From an uncultured bacterium (GTDB lineage Bacteria; Actinomycetota; Coriobacteriia; Coriobacteriales; Atopobiaceae), in assembly GCA_905214175.1 (NCBI GenBank), contig CAJMLD010000002.1, forward strand, positions 1 to 28,971: DNA of 28,971 bases, read 5' to 3'. A program made the position numbers and the translations under genes. Of this stretch, positions 1 to 8,814 are shown in pieces. The notes below the pieces were generated by a model. That model was given only the letters and a program-made list of their open reading frames with translations. It was not told where the DNA came from and made no database searches. How positions within the stretch are numbered: position 1 is the first letter of the stretch; the number at the start of each line of letters is the position of its first letter.

Positions 1-1156
1 CGGCAGCCATGAGCTGGTCCTTGTCCATCGAGAGACCACCCTTCACGCACTCGGGGAAGCCCATGCCAAGCGCAAGGTGGCAGCTGGCGTTCTCGTCATA
101 CAGGGTGTCGTAGAAGAGGATTCCACTCTGGCGGATGGGCGTGTTCTTGGAGACGAGAGCCACCTCACCAAGGCGAACGGCATTCTCGTCCGTCTCGAGA
201 ATGTGCTGTAGAACGTCCTTGCCCGACTTGGCACCATAGTCCACCACGGCACCACCCTCGAAGCGCAGCCAGAAGTCGCGCACGGTCTGCCCATTGTGAA
301 CCAGCGGCAGCGCGGAGTACACAATGCCGTCAACGCGCATACGATCCGGTGAGGTAAAGACCTCCTCGGTAGGGATGTTGGGGAAGAAGACCGTTCCATC
401 CTGGAGTCGACCGGCTCCACCCTCCCAGATGTGGCCCTCCGTGAGGCCAACCGTAAGGTTCGTGCCGTTCGAGGATGCATAGCGCAACGCAGAGTAGTGC
501 TTGCGGTTGAGCATGCGCTTGGTCTGCTCAAACGTGGCGTTATGCGTCTCCCAGGCGCTCTCGGGATCGTCCCCCTCGGCACGCGAGGTCTCGAGGATGG
601 CAATCCACAGGCGGTAGACTGCCTCGGCCGGGGAGAGCTCGGGAAAGACCTCGCGGGCCCATGCCTGAACGGGAACGCCAGCGATGCACCATGCGTTGTG
701 CCCAAAATCCATTCCATCCCTGAACGACTTGCACTGCTCGTTGCGAGCGCGCGATGCCGTGGCGGGCTTGGCGGGATCGATGCCCTTCAGCGATGACGGG
801 TCAGACCCCTCGAGGAAGAGAAACGCCGCGCCGCCCTCCGCCAAGGAGTTGAGCTGCTCGCGCTGCCAGGACGGGACCGTTTCGAACCAGGAGGTAGGAA
901 CGTTCTCGTAGGTCAGGCGAGTGACCTGGTCATCATGCCAGATGACCGTCACGTGGCCCGCGCCAACGCGATACGCCGCGCGAACGATCCTACGTGCGAA
1001 GTCGGCGCGCTCGACGGGAGCAGAAAGCACAAGCTCCTGCTCGGGGTGGAGCGCCACGCCCTTCTTTACCAGCAGGTTTGCGTAACGGTCAAGCTGCTCT
1101 GATATGGCCTCGGTTGCCAGGCGGCATTCTTCGTCCGTCATGGGGATGGCAGTCAT
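1..1156 (-). CDS. M29 family aminopeptidase (AmpS-like), C-terminus cut by window edge
   Basis: Reading the minus strand from the ATG at 1156 gives 385 codons with no stop before the window edge. The start follows a GAAGGG Shine-Dalgarno about 7 nt upstream, and the protein begins MTAIPMTDEECRLA. The family is recognised from PTEEVFTSPD, the LGEVALV segment and DENASCHLALG, which carry metal-ligand Glu and His residues in M29 thermophilic-type metalloaminopeptidases. Such enzymes are cytosolic dimers that remove N-terminal residues using two metal ions, and they usually have about 410 residues. Roughly 25 residues are therefore missing, including the final HVDFM-type metal-binding motif expected just beyond position 1. 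No signal peptide is seen, which fits a cytoplasmic enzyme. The gene lies downstream of tRNA-Gly but is separated from it by a terminator, so it probably has its own promoter. Substrate preference cannot be read from the sequence. Confidence 0.9.
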   Translation of the reverse strand, partial: MTAIPMTDEECRLATEAISEQLDRYANLLVKKGVALHPEQELVLSAPVERADFARRIVRAAYRVGAGHVTVIWHDDQVTRLTYENVPTSWFETVPSWQREQLNSLAEGGAAFLFLEGSDPSSLKGIDPAKPATASRARNEQCKSFRDGMDFGHNAWCIAGVPVQAWAREVFPELSPAEAVYRLWIAILETSRAEGDDPESAWETHNATFEQTKRMLNRKHYSALRYASSNGTNLTVGLTEGHIWEGGAGRLQDGTVFFPNIPTEEVFTSPDRMRVDGIVYSALPLVHNGQTVRDFWLRFEGGAVVDYGAKSGKDVLQHILETDENAVRLGEVALVSKNTPIRQSGILFYDTLYDENASCHLALGMGFPECVKGGLSMDKDQLMAA

Positions 1157-1227
1157 AGTGATTCCCTTCGCATGTGGTACGGGTGCGCCCATGCCAGGGC
1201 GCCTGCTCTCATATGGGTTAGTACCCA

Positions 1228-1252
1228 CAAAAAGGGCCCCCGAGGGGGGCCC
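1228..1252 (-). terminator. Rho-independent terminator after tRNA-Gly
   Basis: On the minus strand a GC-only hairpin (GGGCCCCC / GGGGGCCC, short loop) is followed at once by TTTTTG. It lies 10 nt beyond the CCA end of the tRNA and ahead of the aminopeptidase start, so it should end the tRNA transcript. Confidence 0.85.
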
Positions 1253-1261
1253 GGCGTATTC

Positions 1262-1336
1262 TGGAGCGGGCAACGGGATTCGAACCCGCGGATGATGGCT
1301 TGGGAAGCCATTGCCTTACCACTTGGCGATGCCCGC
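1262..1336 (-). tRNA. tRNA-Gly (anticodon CCC), CCA encoded
   Basis: The minus strand folds as a full cloverleaf. The acceptor stem is GCGGGCA/TGCCCGC, the D arm is closed by GCC/GGC, the anticodon stem is ATGGC/GCCAT with loop TTCCCAA, and the T arm is GCGGG-TTCGAAT-CCCGT. The discriminator T is followed by a genomically encoded CCA at 1264-1262. Anticodon CCC reads GGG glycine codons. A terminator follows directly. Confidence 0.95.
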
Positions 1337-1346
1337 ATGCGTGGAG

Positions 1347-1352
1347 ATTCTA
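1347..1352 (-). promoter_or_regulatory. Candidate -10 box of tRNA-Gly
   Basis: TAGAAT on the minus strand lies 10 nt upstream of the first tRNA base, a fitting distance for a -10 element. No good -35 hexamer is visible at 16-18 bp, so only the -10 is proposed. Confidence 0.45.
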
Positions 1353-1439
1353 TCACAGCGCGTGCCCGGGGTGGTCGCACTCCACAAGTTGGCCGTTTGG
1401 GCACGCTGTGAACGCCGTTGAGCCGCCGCGCGCAGAGGC

Positions 1440-1814
1440 TTACAGATAGACGTCCGCCTCTTCGCGACCAAACTTGTGCAGTAGCTCATGGCAGGGCCTA
1501 CAGGCTGCGCAGTCGCAAAACTTGGCGCCGGCCTTCTTGCGCTCCTGGGAGTGCGCGAGCATCTTTGCCGCGCCCTCCTCGCCAAAGACCTGTTTGCCAG
1601 CATCAGAGCCTGCAAAGCCGATAAGGTCATCGATTGTGGTCTGGTGAGCACTTATGGTGTCAAGCAGGGCGTTTGTGGCGGCGTCTGCGTCATCGCCCTT
1701 AGCGATAGCGTCCTTCCAGGCCTGAGCGGTGTTCTTGGTTTCTGCCGAGGCTGACGGGGCAGCAAGCATCTCATCGACCTTAGCGGCGGTGTAGTCAAGC
1801 AGAGCCTTATCCAT
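1440..1814 (-). CDS. Small protein with C-terminal cysteine cluster, function unknown
   Basis: This 124-residue protein starts at an ATG preceded by GAGAGGATTCACC, a good Shine-Dalgarno. The first 85 residues (MDKALLDYTAAKVDEMLAAP onward) look like an alanine-rich, all-helical domain. The C-terminus carries FCDCAACRPCHELLHKFGRE: four cysteines spaced C-x-C-x2-C-x2-C followed by two histidines, which could bind zinc or an iron-sulfur cluster. There is no signal peptide or membrane segment. Its promoter region contains a nested inverted repeat (1835-1869), so it may be regulated on its own. It is followed by tRNA-Gly about 100 nt downstream. I do not recognise the family with confidence. Small proteins of this general type occur in related Coriobacteriia under chaperone-like names, but nothing here proves such a role. 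Confidence 0.8.
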   Translation of the reverse strand: MDKALLDYTAAKVDEMLAAPSASAETKNTAQAWKDAIAKGDDADAATNALLDTISAHQTTIDDLIGFAGSDAGKQVFGEEGAAKMLAHSQERKKAGAKFCDCAACRPCHELLHKFGREEADVYL

Positions 1815-1834
1815 GGTGAATCCTCTCTAGAGAT

Positions 1835-1869
1835 ATGGGTCACAACGTATGCGTTGTTGATATACCCAT
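1835..1869. promoter_or_regulatory. Nested inverted repeat upstream of the small Cys-cluster gene
   Basis: Outer arms ATGGGT (1835-1840) and ACCCAT (1864-1869) enclose an inner palindrome CAACG-TATG-CGTTG (1843-1856). The element sits 21 nt upstream of the minus-strand ATG at 1814, in the promoter/leader zone. It could be an operator or an mRNA hairpin. No matching known operator is recognised. Confidence 0.35.
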
Positions 1870-2080
1870 CATCTCTGGCTCGGTAAAAATTCTCGCCACG
1901 AGTTTTGGGAAACCGAACCCCTCCTGCGGCAATTGCGCTCTCCCAGCTTAGAAGTGGTGCGCGTCAGATTCGTGCCGGCTGCGGAACAGCCGCATGCAAG
2001 CGCGGCATCAGTCTCGTGCAAGTACCTCCCAGTAGCCTTGGCGTCCCTGATTGGGTCCATCGACACGCAAAGGAGGACGC

Positions 2081-5000
2081 ATGAGACAAGAACAGACACG
2101 AGAAATCGAGAAGGGAGAACGGCGCGCCCACGCAAGGAGGGACGCCCCACGCTCGCGTCTTATTGGCGGAGACAAGCTGCGGGGTGGACCTCACGTTGGT
2201 CCAGGTCATGCGGGGAGACGGTCAATATGGCGGGGAGTTCTGGCCATCGCGCTTGCCGTGATGCTTGCCGCCGAGCAAATTCTGTGTGATGGCCTCACGT
2301 TGGACGGGGTTGCGCTGGCACAATCGCCGGCATCAGGCAACGTGAACATTGGCTACCTGCACAACCCCGACGGGAGTAGGTACATCAGCGATCTTGTCGG
2401 CGTCACTCGGCAGCAAGTGGTAAACGAGCTCGCCGCACACGAGCATGACAGCTACTACCTGGGAACTCCCTACAAGGGCGTCAACGACACGGGCAACCTG
2501 CCGCGTCCAAACGGAGACTCCGGCGGCTATTCACCCGGGATGCAGTGCAACGGGTTTGTCTCCTATGTCCTCAACAAGGTTGGTGGCACGCCCTATCAGA
2601 CCTTCGTGAACACGGATGGTCACCGGGGAAACTGGGCCTCGCTCCTCAACTGGTTTGCCGTCTGCAGGAACAACGACGTCATCTCGTACACGTTTGACTC
2701 GAAGGAGGAGCTGCTAGCGTCGGGGTTGCTTCAGAAGGGCGACATCATCTGCGCCGTTCCGTACTCCTCGGTGCTTCGCGCTGGAGCGGACGCCTACGGA
2801 AACACCGCTGATGACCACGTGGGATTCTTCTGGGGCAGCTCTCCCAACGAGGACCTCTTCTGGCACTCCGCGCACCGCTCGAACGGGATAGGCTCTGGAG
2901 ACATGCTCATCGACGGCAACCAAATCTCTTCCATCACGCCAAAGTGCTTTCCGTCCTGTTGGGTCCTCTTTCCCATGGGGCCTGCAAACGGCCAGGTGGA
3001 GCTGGTGAAGCAGTCGGCAAACAAGGCCGTCACGCAGGGCAACGGCAGCTATTCCCTCCTGGGTGCCCGCTACGGTCTCTACTCGGACGCAGGGTGCACG
3101 CAGCTGGTGCAGTCTGCAACAACGGACGAGAACGGCCATGCCTCCTTTGCAGACATCCCAACGGGAGACTACTACGTCCGCGAGATCTATCCCTCAAAGG
3201 GCTATCTGCTCGACGAGGAAATCTACCCCGTTTCCGTCAGTGCAGGCGCAACGTCGCAGGTCAAGGGCTCGCCCGTTGAGGAGACGCCCGCCTGCGCGCC
3301 CGGCGGCGCTCTTGTGCAGAAGCTCGACGCCACAACCGGTGGTACGGCACAGGGAAACGGCTCGCTGGCAGGCGCACAGTTCACCGTCGCCTACTACGGG
3401 GACACCACTGGCAACACTTCGGGCACTCCTCTTCGTACCTGGGTCTTTGCGACCGACGAGTCAGGCGTGGCAACATACAGTAGCTCCCAGCTTGTCTCCG
3501 GCGATGAGCTCTTTGTTAACTCGAATGGCGAGACGGTCTTTCCCTTGGGCACGTACGCTATCACGGAGACCAAGGCACCCGAGGGCTACGCGCTCACGGA
3601 CTCGTCAACGCACGTAGCAACCGTCACGCTCGAGAACGGCACCGCCGTCTGGAAAGCACTCGACGGCTGGAACAACACCAGCGCCGTGAAGGACGTACAA
3701 GGCCGCGGCATTGGTGACGACGTGATCCTCGGCTCGATTCACGTGGGTAAAATTGACCATCAGCTCAAGGAGGGCGTGGCCCAGGGAGACGCTACGTTGG
3801 CAGGAGCGCGATTCCAGGTGCGCAACGTCTCCGATCGCGCCGTGAGCGTGAACGGCGTCACCTATGCCGTTGGGGAGGTCATTGCTGGCTTCGAGTTGGT
3901 AACGGATGCCACAGGAGCGGCAACAAGCGAGAGCGTGCTTCCCTATGGCACGTACGAGCTGCGCGAGGTTCAAGCGCCCGAGGGTTACGAGCTCAACTCG
4001 GACTGGGTGGGCATAGCCACCGTCACCGGCTCGCAGGCGTCGGCAGACGTAGGCACCGTAGACGAGACTGTCGAGAGGCCTCACATGCCACCTGTCGTGA
4101 AGGTGGACATCGATCTGGGTTCGGACGGTCCGCAGGGAGACGCCACCTTTGAAGGGACCGAGGTGAGCATAACCAATGCGTCCGAGGGGGATGTGGTCTA
4201 CAACAGTCAGGTGTTCTCGCCAGGCGAGGTGGTGTGCACCCTCACGGCCAACGTCGAGGGACAGTTCCCCGTCATCCAGCTTCCCTACGGCACCTACACC
4301 TTGCGGGAGACCAAGGCTCCCGAGGGCTACCTCCTCAACGAGGCTTGGACCAAGACGCTTGTGCTGCATGAGGAAAGCGAGGAAGTTGTTGAACTGCCGG
4401 ACACACCTATCTCGGGTGGGCTCAGTCTCGACAAGATTGATCACGAGCTTGCAACGTCTAATCCCCAGGGAGACGCCTCTCTCGAGGGGGCGCACTTCCA
4501 GATTACCAACGAGTCCAAGCGTCCCGTAGTTGTCGCAGGGGTGACCTATGCCCCCGGAGAGGCAATCACGGGTATCGACCTGGTGACAGACGCCCAGGGC
4601 CACGCAACCACGGCAGCCAACCAGCTGCCATATGGCCACTACTCAGTTCGAGAGGTCATCCCACCGGAAGGATATCTGCTCAACGAGGAATGGAAGGCGG
4701 AGGCGGACATCTCCGAGGACGGCAAGCTGGTTGCAGCCCAGAGCCCCGTCGACGACCAGGTGATACGTGGGGGCGTACGTGTTGGTAAGGTTGACCGCGA
4801 GACCCTTGGCAATGTCCCTCTCGGCTCCGCCTCGCTGGCGGGAGCCACGTTCACGGTGACCAACAGCTCCACGCACCCGGTTCTTGTCGACGGCGCAACG
4901 ATCAACCCCGGCGAGGTTGTCCTCACGCTGATAACGGACGAGACTGGCACAGTATCTACCAGCGCAAATGACCTTCCGTTTGGCACCTATACCGTTCGCG

Positions 5001-6139
5001 AGACCACCGCGCCGAGAGGGTATCTCTTGGACAGCGAAGCGAGGCTCTGGTCAAGCACATTCCACGTGGAGGAAGACGGCAAGGTCATAGACCTCACCGA
5101 GCCCGAAAATGCCGCGCACGACCAGGTCGTGCGTACGGACATCCGGCTCGTAAAGCGAGACGAAAACTCCCAGAAGCCCATGGCCAACGTCGCTTTTCTC
5201 ATCACCAGCCTCACCACGGGAGAGCGACACGTTGCGGTGACGGACGAGAACGGCATCTTTGACTCGTCCGTATACGCTCCTGAGCAGCGCACAAACGCAA
5301 ACGACGCGGCACTTGACGAGAAAAACGCGGATTCCTCGGAGCTTTCGGTCGACTCCTCCAAGCTTGATGCACGGAGCGGCATATGGTTTGGTGGCTCCAC
5401 TGGCGCCAACGAGAAGGCCATCGCGGGCCTTGCCGCACTCTCGTACGACCGCTACGAGGTTCGGGAGCTGCGCTGCGACGCCAACCGCGGCCATGAGCTC
5501 GTATCCTTCGAACTCACCACCGAGTTCCCTCAGTCGCGGCACAACGCGGTGCTCGACCTGGGCACCATTGACAACCACGAGGAACCCTCGCCTTCAGTGC
5601 AAACAACGGCAACAGACGAGAAGACTGGCAGGCACGAGGGTATGGCCCAGGAAACAACCGGCATCGTAGACGTTGTTGCCTTTGAGGGACTCATCCCCGG
5701 CACAGCCTACGAGCTAAAAGGCGCGCTCATGGATGCGGAGAGTGGCGAGCCCATCCTCGATGCCAGCGGCAACCCCGTCGAGGTGACGCAACAGTTCGTT
5801 CCCATAGAGGCAGACGATACTGTTGCCATGCCGTTTGAGGTTGACGGCTCGTCCATTGAAGATAGGAAGGCGGTCGTCTTCGAGACCCTCTATCGCGATG
5901 GCAATGAGGTTGCTTCTCACAAAGACCTTGGGGCGGCAAGCCAGACCGTCGACTATCGCGAGGACGTTCCACCAGACAAGCCAGAGAACGAGTCGAAGGA
6001 AGAGAATCCCAACGCGCGGCACGAGGTAGGCGGCATACCCCAAACCGGGGACCAAACGCCACTGGTCGCAATGGGAGTCTGCGCGGCTCTTGGCTGTGCA
6101 GGAGTCATCCTCGCTCTTTGGCGACGGAGAAAGGGATAG
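2081..6139 (+). CDS. Sortase-anchored surface protein: NlpC/P60-like domain, SpaA/Cna-B repeats, VaFE domain
   Basis: The ATG at 2081 is chosen over the upstream TTG at 2051 because AAAGGAGG lies 5 nt before it. The product has 1352 residues. An unusually long N-terminus (about 50 basic residues, then hydrophobic 52-68) ends in a likely signal cleavage after VALA at 80. Residues 90-300 resemble an NlpC/P60 cysteine peptidase or amidase, with MQCNGFVSYV (Cys156), DDHVGFFWG (His246) and FWHSAH (His262) as candidate catalytic residues. About seven SpaA/Cna-B-type beta domains follow (roughly 303-400, 408-530, 550-660, 670-775, 780-890, 897-1010, 1018-1165). Most close with a motif like YGTYTLRETKAPEGYLLN, as in domains with Lys-Asn isopeptide bonds. 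Residues 1170-1295 form a VaFE/T-Q ester domain. IPQTG at 1319-1323, a membrane helix and RRRKG form the sorting signal. Likely role: a wall-anchored adhesin, pilin-like stalk or wall hydrolase. No sortase gene lies in the window. Confidence 0.92.
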   Translation: MRQEQTREIEKGERRAHARRDAPRSRLIGGDKLRGGPHVGPGHAGRRSIWRGVLAIALAVMLAAEQILCDGLTLDGVALAQSPASGNVNIGYLHNPDGSRYISDLVGVTRQQVVNELAAHEHDSYYLGTPYKGVNDTGNLPRPNGDSGGYSPGMQCNGFVSYVLNKVGGTPYQTFVNTDGHRGNWASLLNWFAVCRNNDVISYTFDSKEELLASGLLQKGDIICAVPYSSVLRAGADAYGNTADDHVGFFWGSSPNEDLFWHSAHRSNGIGSGDMLIDGNQISSITPKCFPSCWVLFPMGPANGQVELVKQSANKAVTQGNGSYSLLGARYGLYSDAGCTQLVQSATTDENGHASFADIPTGDYYVREIYPSKGYLLDEEIYPVSVSAGATSQVKGSPVEETPACAPGGALVQKLDATTGGTAQGNGSLAGAQFTVAYYGDTTGNTSGTPLRTWVFATDESGVATYSSSQLVSGDELFVNSNGETVFPLGTYAITETKAPEGYALTDSSTHVATVTLENGTAVWKALDGWNNTSAVKDVQGRGIGDDVILGSIHVGKIDHQLKEGVAQGDATLAGARFQVRNVSDRAVSVNGVTYAVGEVIAGFELVTDATGAATSESVLPYGTYELREVQAPEGYELNSDWVGIATVTGSQASADVGTVDETVERPHMPPVVKVDIDLGSDGPQGDATFEGTEVSITNASEGDVVYNSQVFSPGEVVCTLTANVEGQFPVIQLPYGTYTLRETKAPEGYLLNEAWTKTLVLHEESEEVVELPDTPISGGLSLDKIDHELATSNPQGDASLEGAHFQITNESKRPVVVAGVTYAPGEAITGIDLVTDAQGHATTAANQLPYGHYSVREVIPPEGYLLNEEWKAEADISEDGKLVAAQSPVDDQVIRGGVRVGKVDRETLGNVPLGSASLAGATFTVTNSSTHPVLVDGATINPGEVVLTLITDETGTVSTSANDLPFGTYTVRETTAPRGYLLDSEARLWSSTFHVEEDGKVIDLTEPENAAHDQVVRTDIRLVKRDENSQKPMANVAFLITSLTTGERHVAVTDENGIFDSSVYAPEQRTNANDAALDEKNADSSELSVDSSKLDARSGIWFGGSTGANEKAIAGLAALSYDRYEVRELRCDANRGHELVSFELTTEFPQSRHNAVLDLGTIDNHEEPSPSVQTTATDEKTGRHEGMAQETTGIVDVVAFEGLIPGTAYELKGALMDAESGEPILDASGNPVEVTQQFVPIEADDTVAMPFEVDGSSIEDRKAVVFETLYRDGNEVASHKDLGAASQTVDYREDVPPDKPENESKEENPNARHEVGGIPQTGDQTPLVAMGVCAALGCAGVILALWRRRKG

Positions 6140-6180
6140 CAGCCAATCCTTCGCGCCCGGTGGCGCCATGAGGTAGACAA

Positions 6181-6206
6181 AGGGGGCCGGCAAAGGCCGA
6201 CCCCCT
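6181..6206 (-). terminator. Terminator hairpin between convergent genes
   Basis: AGGGGGcCGGC-AAAG-GCCGaCCCCCT forms a strong stem with one mismatch. On the minus strand it is followed by TTTGTCT, so it best serves the leftward M28-like gene. The rightward surface-protein gene ends 42 nt upstream and may also use the hairpin. Confidence 0.65.
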
Positions 6207-6216
6207 CGGACTCACA

Positions 6217-6232
6217 CGTTCCACGTGAAACG
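6217..6232. promoter_or_regulatory. Degenerate parS-like 16-mer
   Basis: CGTTCCACGTGAAACG matches the bacterial parS consensus TGTTTCACGTGAAACA at 13 of 16 positions, including the CACGTG core and GAAAC arm. It is intergenic and lies about 15.6 kb from the parS cluster beside parA. It could be a weak ParB (Spo0J) site or chance. Confidence 0.4.
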
Positions 6233-6243
6233 CTGTCTCGTGG

Positions 6244-8814
6244 CTAGGAGCGACGAATCATCTCCGTGACCAGCTCCGCCACAGAGGCGGCCTGGTCGCC
6301 GTCAACGTTATCGGGCCCATCTTGCTCGGTGCGGGAGAGTGCCGGCAGGCCGTTGTCGCCCATACCCATAATCGTCACGGCACGGACGGAAGTGCGCATA
6401 GCTACGGAAGCGTCGGTGTCCGCCCAGTCGAAGTTCCGGGTCTTGAGGTCCACATGGAGGTCTGACGCCGTGCCCGTAAGAAGCCTGAGGAGCCTCCTGT
6501 CAGCACGGCGAGTGGGCTCGAAGCCCTCACGGGTCAGAAGAGAGAGGTCTCCCGCGCCAATGCAGTCAAGGTTCACGAGGAACGCGCCGCGAATGGCGGA
6601 TCGATGCTCTGACAGGAAGGAGTGCATGCCAGCATGGTCAAGATCGGAAGCGCCAAGGGCGACAAACCAGATGTCGTGGCAGACCAGCTCATCATCACCC
6701 ATGTGGAGCACGGCAGCCCGAAGGTCTTCTTCGGTAGGAGCCCCATCGGTCTCAGCCTTGTCAGCAGCAACGGAGGATCCTTCGGCATCGGTGCTAGTGG
6801 CAGAGTCATTGGAAAGAGACTCGACGTCTGCCTGCACGGCGGCGCCAGAAGGCTCTTGGGTCTCGGACGGCTCGTCATCTACCAGGCGAAGGCCGCTTCT
6901 CGTAGTGGCGCCGCCCTTCCAGGGATCAGAGTCGGAGCTCTCGTCCCAGTTCTCGGGGTCATCGCTAAGCCAGCTGTCGCGAGTGCCCTGGCCGTGGGAT
7001 CGGCCACCGCTGCCTTTGCCGTGGCCAAAGAGGCTAAAGTGGTGCTTCTCGACAGGCCGCTCAGGCACTTCTTCCTGCATACCGAGGTCATCTGCGCTAA
7101 TAACGTCCAGGCCATCCTGTGCCGCGTTGGAAGCAGGCTGTGCCGGCGCCGCTGCGGTGGAGCCTGGCGTGATAACGGGCACGTTGGAATCGGCCACTCC
7201 GCTACGAATGCGCTGGGCATTCCTGCTGTCTGCATCGCTCAGCAGGCTTCCCATGCTCCTCCGTGCAGGAGTTGCAGTGGGGCGCGCGGGCGCAAGCTGG
7301 GTGGCATCAGGGTCCGACGCAAGGGGGTCGGACAGCTCGGATGGATCGGGAAGGTCAAACAGCGCAGCACGACGCGCGACGTCGGAGACCTGGGGCTTGA
7401 AGCTCGACTTGCCCCAGTTGGGATCATCGGGCTTCTCGGGACGCTTGCGCGGAGTTGGAGCCGTGGGACGTGTGGACCCAAGGTCGTCATCCGGAGTGGC
7501 CGTAAGGCCAGAGTCATCCTTCTCGCCAACGCCTCGGCTCTCAAAGCGGTCAAACATGCTCGCAAGCTTCTTGCGATCAAAGAAGTGAGTCTTCTCGGGA
7601 GCAGCGGGCGCAGCCGTCTCGGCAGGGGCACTGGGCGTAACGGGCGCGGCCACCGTGGAATCTACCTTGTCCGCAGGGCCAACAGCGGGCTCGGTGCTTG
7701 CGTCGCTCGTGCGAGCAATGACGGGCCGTGGGAGGCTCTCGGTAGAGTCCACTGCGTCGGTCTGCGTCAGAGCATCGATGCGAGAGCCAGCGCGGACAGG
7801 GCTGCCAGGCAGCTCGCTTGTCTCGTCAGCGTCAATAGAGGAAGACCTCATGTCCTTAGAGGATTCTACGTACTCAATATCACAGTCGGCAGGGAGGATG
7901 CCCAGCGCGGCAATCACGTCCTTGCCGTGACGTACGCCAACTACCTCCTCGGGCTTGGTGGCAGGCTCAAGGGCAGGCTCCTCAACGGGGGCCGGGGCCT
8001 CGGCGGCCTGTGCTGCCTGGGCAGCGGCCGCGCGGGCAGCCTCCTTCTCCTGCTGCTCTCGCTCGAGGGAGCGGCTGGAAACGGGCTTCTCGCCCGAGGG
8101 CCTCACATTGTCAAGGATGCCGAGAAGCGCGGCGACCGAGGACTTGTTGTCATTGGATCCAAGCGAGCAAGCAGAGAACTTCTGATAGATTCCGTCAGCG
8201 CCAAGCGCTGCAAGGGGGATGGCAAGCAGAATGCCCGCAACCCAAAAAAGAGAGCGAAGAGGCGCAGGCAGGAAGGAGAAGACCTGAAGCAGTGCGCAGA
8301 GCGCAACTGCAGGGACAAGCCACTTGACTGCACCGCGGAGCATGGGGATATAGCTAGAGAGCGGGCTTCCATACAGGAAGCTCTCATGCGGGGAATCGTA
8401 GTGCGCAACCACGACGATGGGCCTGTTGCCCTTGGCAACAAGCTCTCCTGTGGCATGGTGAACGGCAACAACGTTCTGGCTGCGTGCCATGGGCCCGAGC
8501 TTAGAGAGGAACCCCCCGCCAATGCCAAGGGTGTCAAGAACAAGGACGACACCAGGCACCAATGCCAAGACAACGCCCAAGCCCGAGATGCCCGTGCCCG
8601 CAAGGATAATCCCAAGGAACATGAGCACGAGAAGGACGCACCGCACAAAGCGAGCAAGACCGGGAGCGTCAAACTCCTCGAGGTTAACGTCGACGTCATG
8701 CTGCTTCATAAGGTCTGCAATAGTCTGGGCTGCCTGGAGCTCCTCCTGGCTGTTTGCCGGGGAGATGCCAACCTGGTCCTCCAGGTAGTCCAAATAATCA
8801 TGTGTCATGGCCAT
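6244..8814 (-). CDS. Four-TM M28-like (Zn exopeptidase fold) protein with long disordered insertion
   Basis: The ATG at 8814 (MAMTHDYLDYLEDQ) follows GGAGG with 9 nt spacing; the reading frame is open further upstream but has no better start. The product is 856 residues. Two membrane segments (about 55-95) precede VVVAHYDSPHES at 135-144, which has the M28 first metal motif H-x-D. Two more follow (about 163-205), then SLGSNDNKSSVAALLGIL at 217-234 with the metal-bridging Asp. Residues 240-695 are a Ser/Pro/Ala/Asp-rich, probably unfolded insertion. The fold resumes at about 710 (IWFVALGASDLDHAGM) and has FLVNLDCIGAG near 750. The usual catalytic Glu-Glu is replaced by Ser-Asp, and the last metal His (expected in an H-T-x-x-D-T motif) reads SRTEQDGPDNVD. 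Activity is therefore doubtful; a membrane pseudo-peptidase, or a divergent enzyme, is likely. It has no operon partner. Confidence 0.82.
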   Translation of the reverse strand: MAMTHDYLDYLEDQVGISPANSQEELQAAQTIADLMKQHDVDVNLEEFDAPGLARFVRCVLLVLMFLGIILAGTGISGLGVVLALVPGVVLVLDTLGIGGGFLSKLGPMARSQNVVAVHHATGELVAKGNRPIVVVAHYDSPHESFLYGSPLSSYIPMLRGAVKWLVPAVALCALLQVFSFLPAPLRSLFWVAGILLAIPLAALGADGIYQKFSACSLGSNDNKSSVAALLGILDNVRPSGEKPVSSRSLEREQQEKEAARAAAAQAAQAAEAPAPVEEPALEPATKPEEVVGVRHGKDVIAALGILPADCDIEYVESSKDMRSSSIDADETSELPGSPVRAGSRIDALTQTDAVDSTESLPRPVIARTSDASTEPAVGPADKVDSTVAAPVTPSAPAETAAPAAPEKTHFFDRKKLASMFDRFESRGVGEKDDSGLTATPDDDLGSTRPTAPTPRKRPEKPDDPNWGKSSFKPQVSDVARRAALFDLPDPSELSDPLASDPDATQLAPARPTATPARRSMGSLLSDADSRNAQRIRSGVADSNVPVITPGSTAAAPAQPASNAAQDGLDVISADDLGMQEEVPERPVEKHHFSLFGHGKGSGGRSHGQGTRDSWLSDDPENWDESSDSDPWKGGATTRSGLRLVDDEPSETQEPSGAAVQADVESLSNDSATSTDAEGSSVAADKAETDGAPTEEDLRAAVLHMGDDELVCHDIWFVALGASDLDHAGMHSFLSEHRSAIRGAFLVNLDCIGAGDLSLLTREGFEPTRRADRRLLRLLTGTASDLHVDLKTRNFDWADTDASVAMRTSVRAVTIMGMGDNGLPALSRTEQDGPDNVDGDQAASVAELVTEMIRRS

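Noticed and set aside
3605..4639. 344-codon minus-strand frame inside the surface-protein gene
   Set aside because: The plus-strand frame has clear SpaA repeats; the reverse frame has no start signals or domains.
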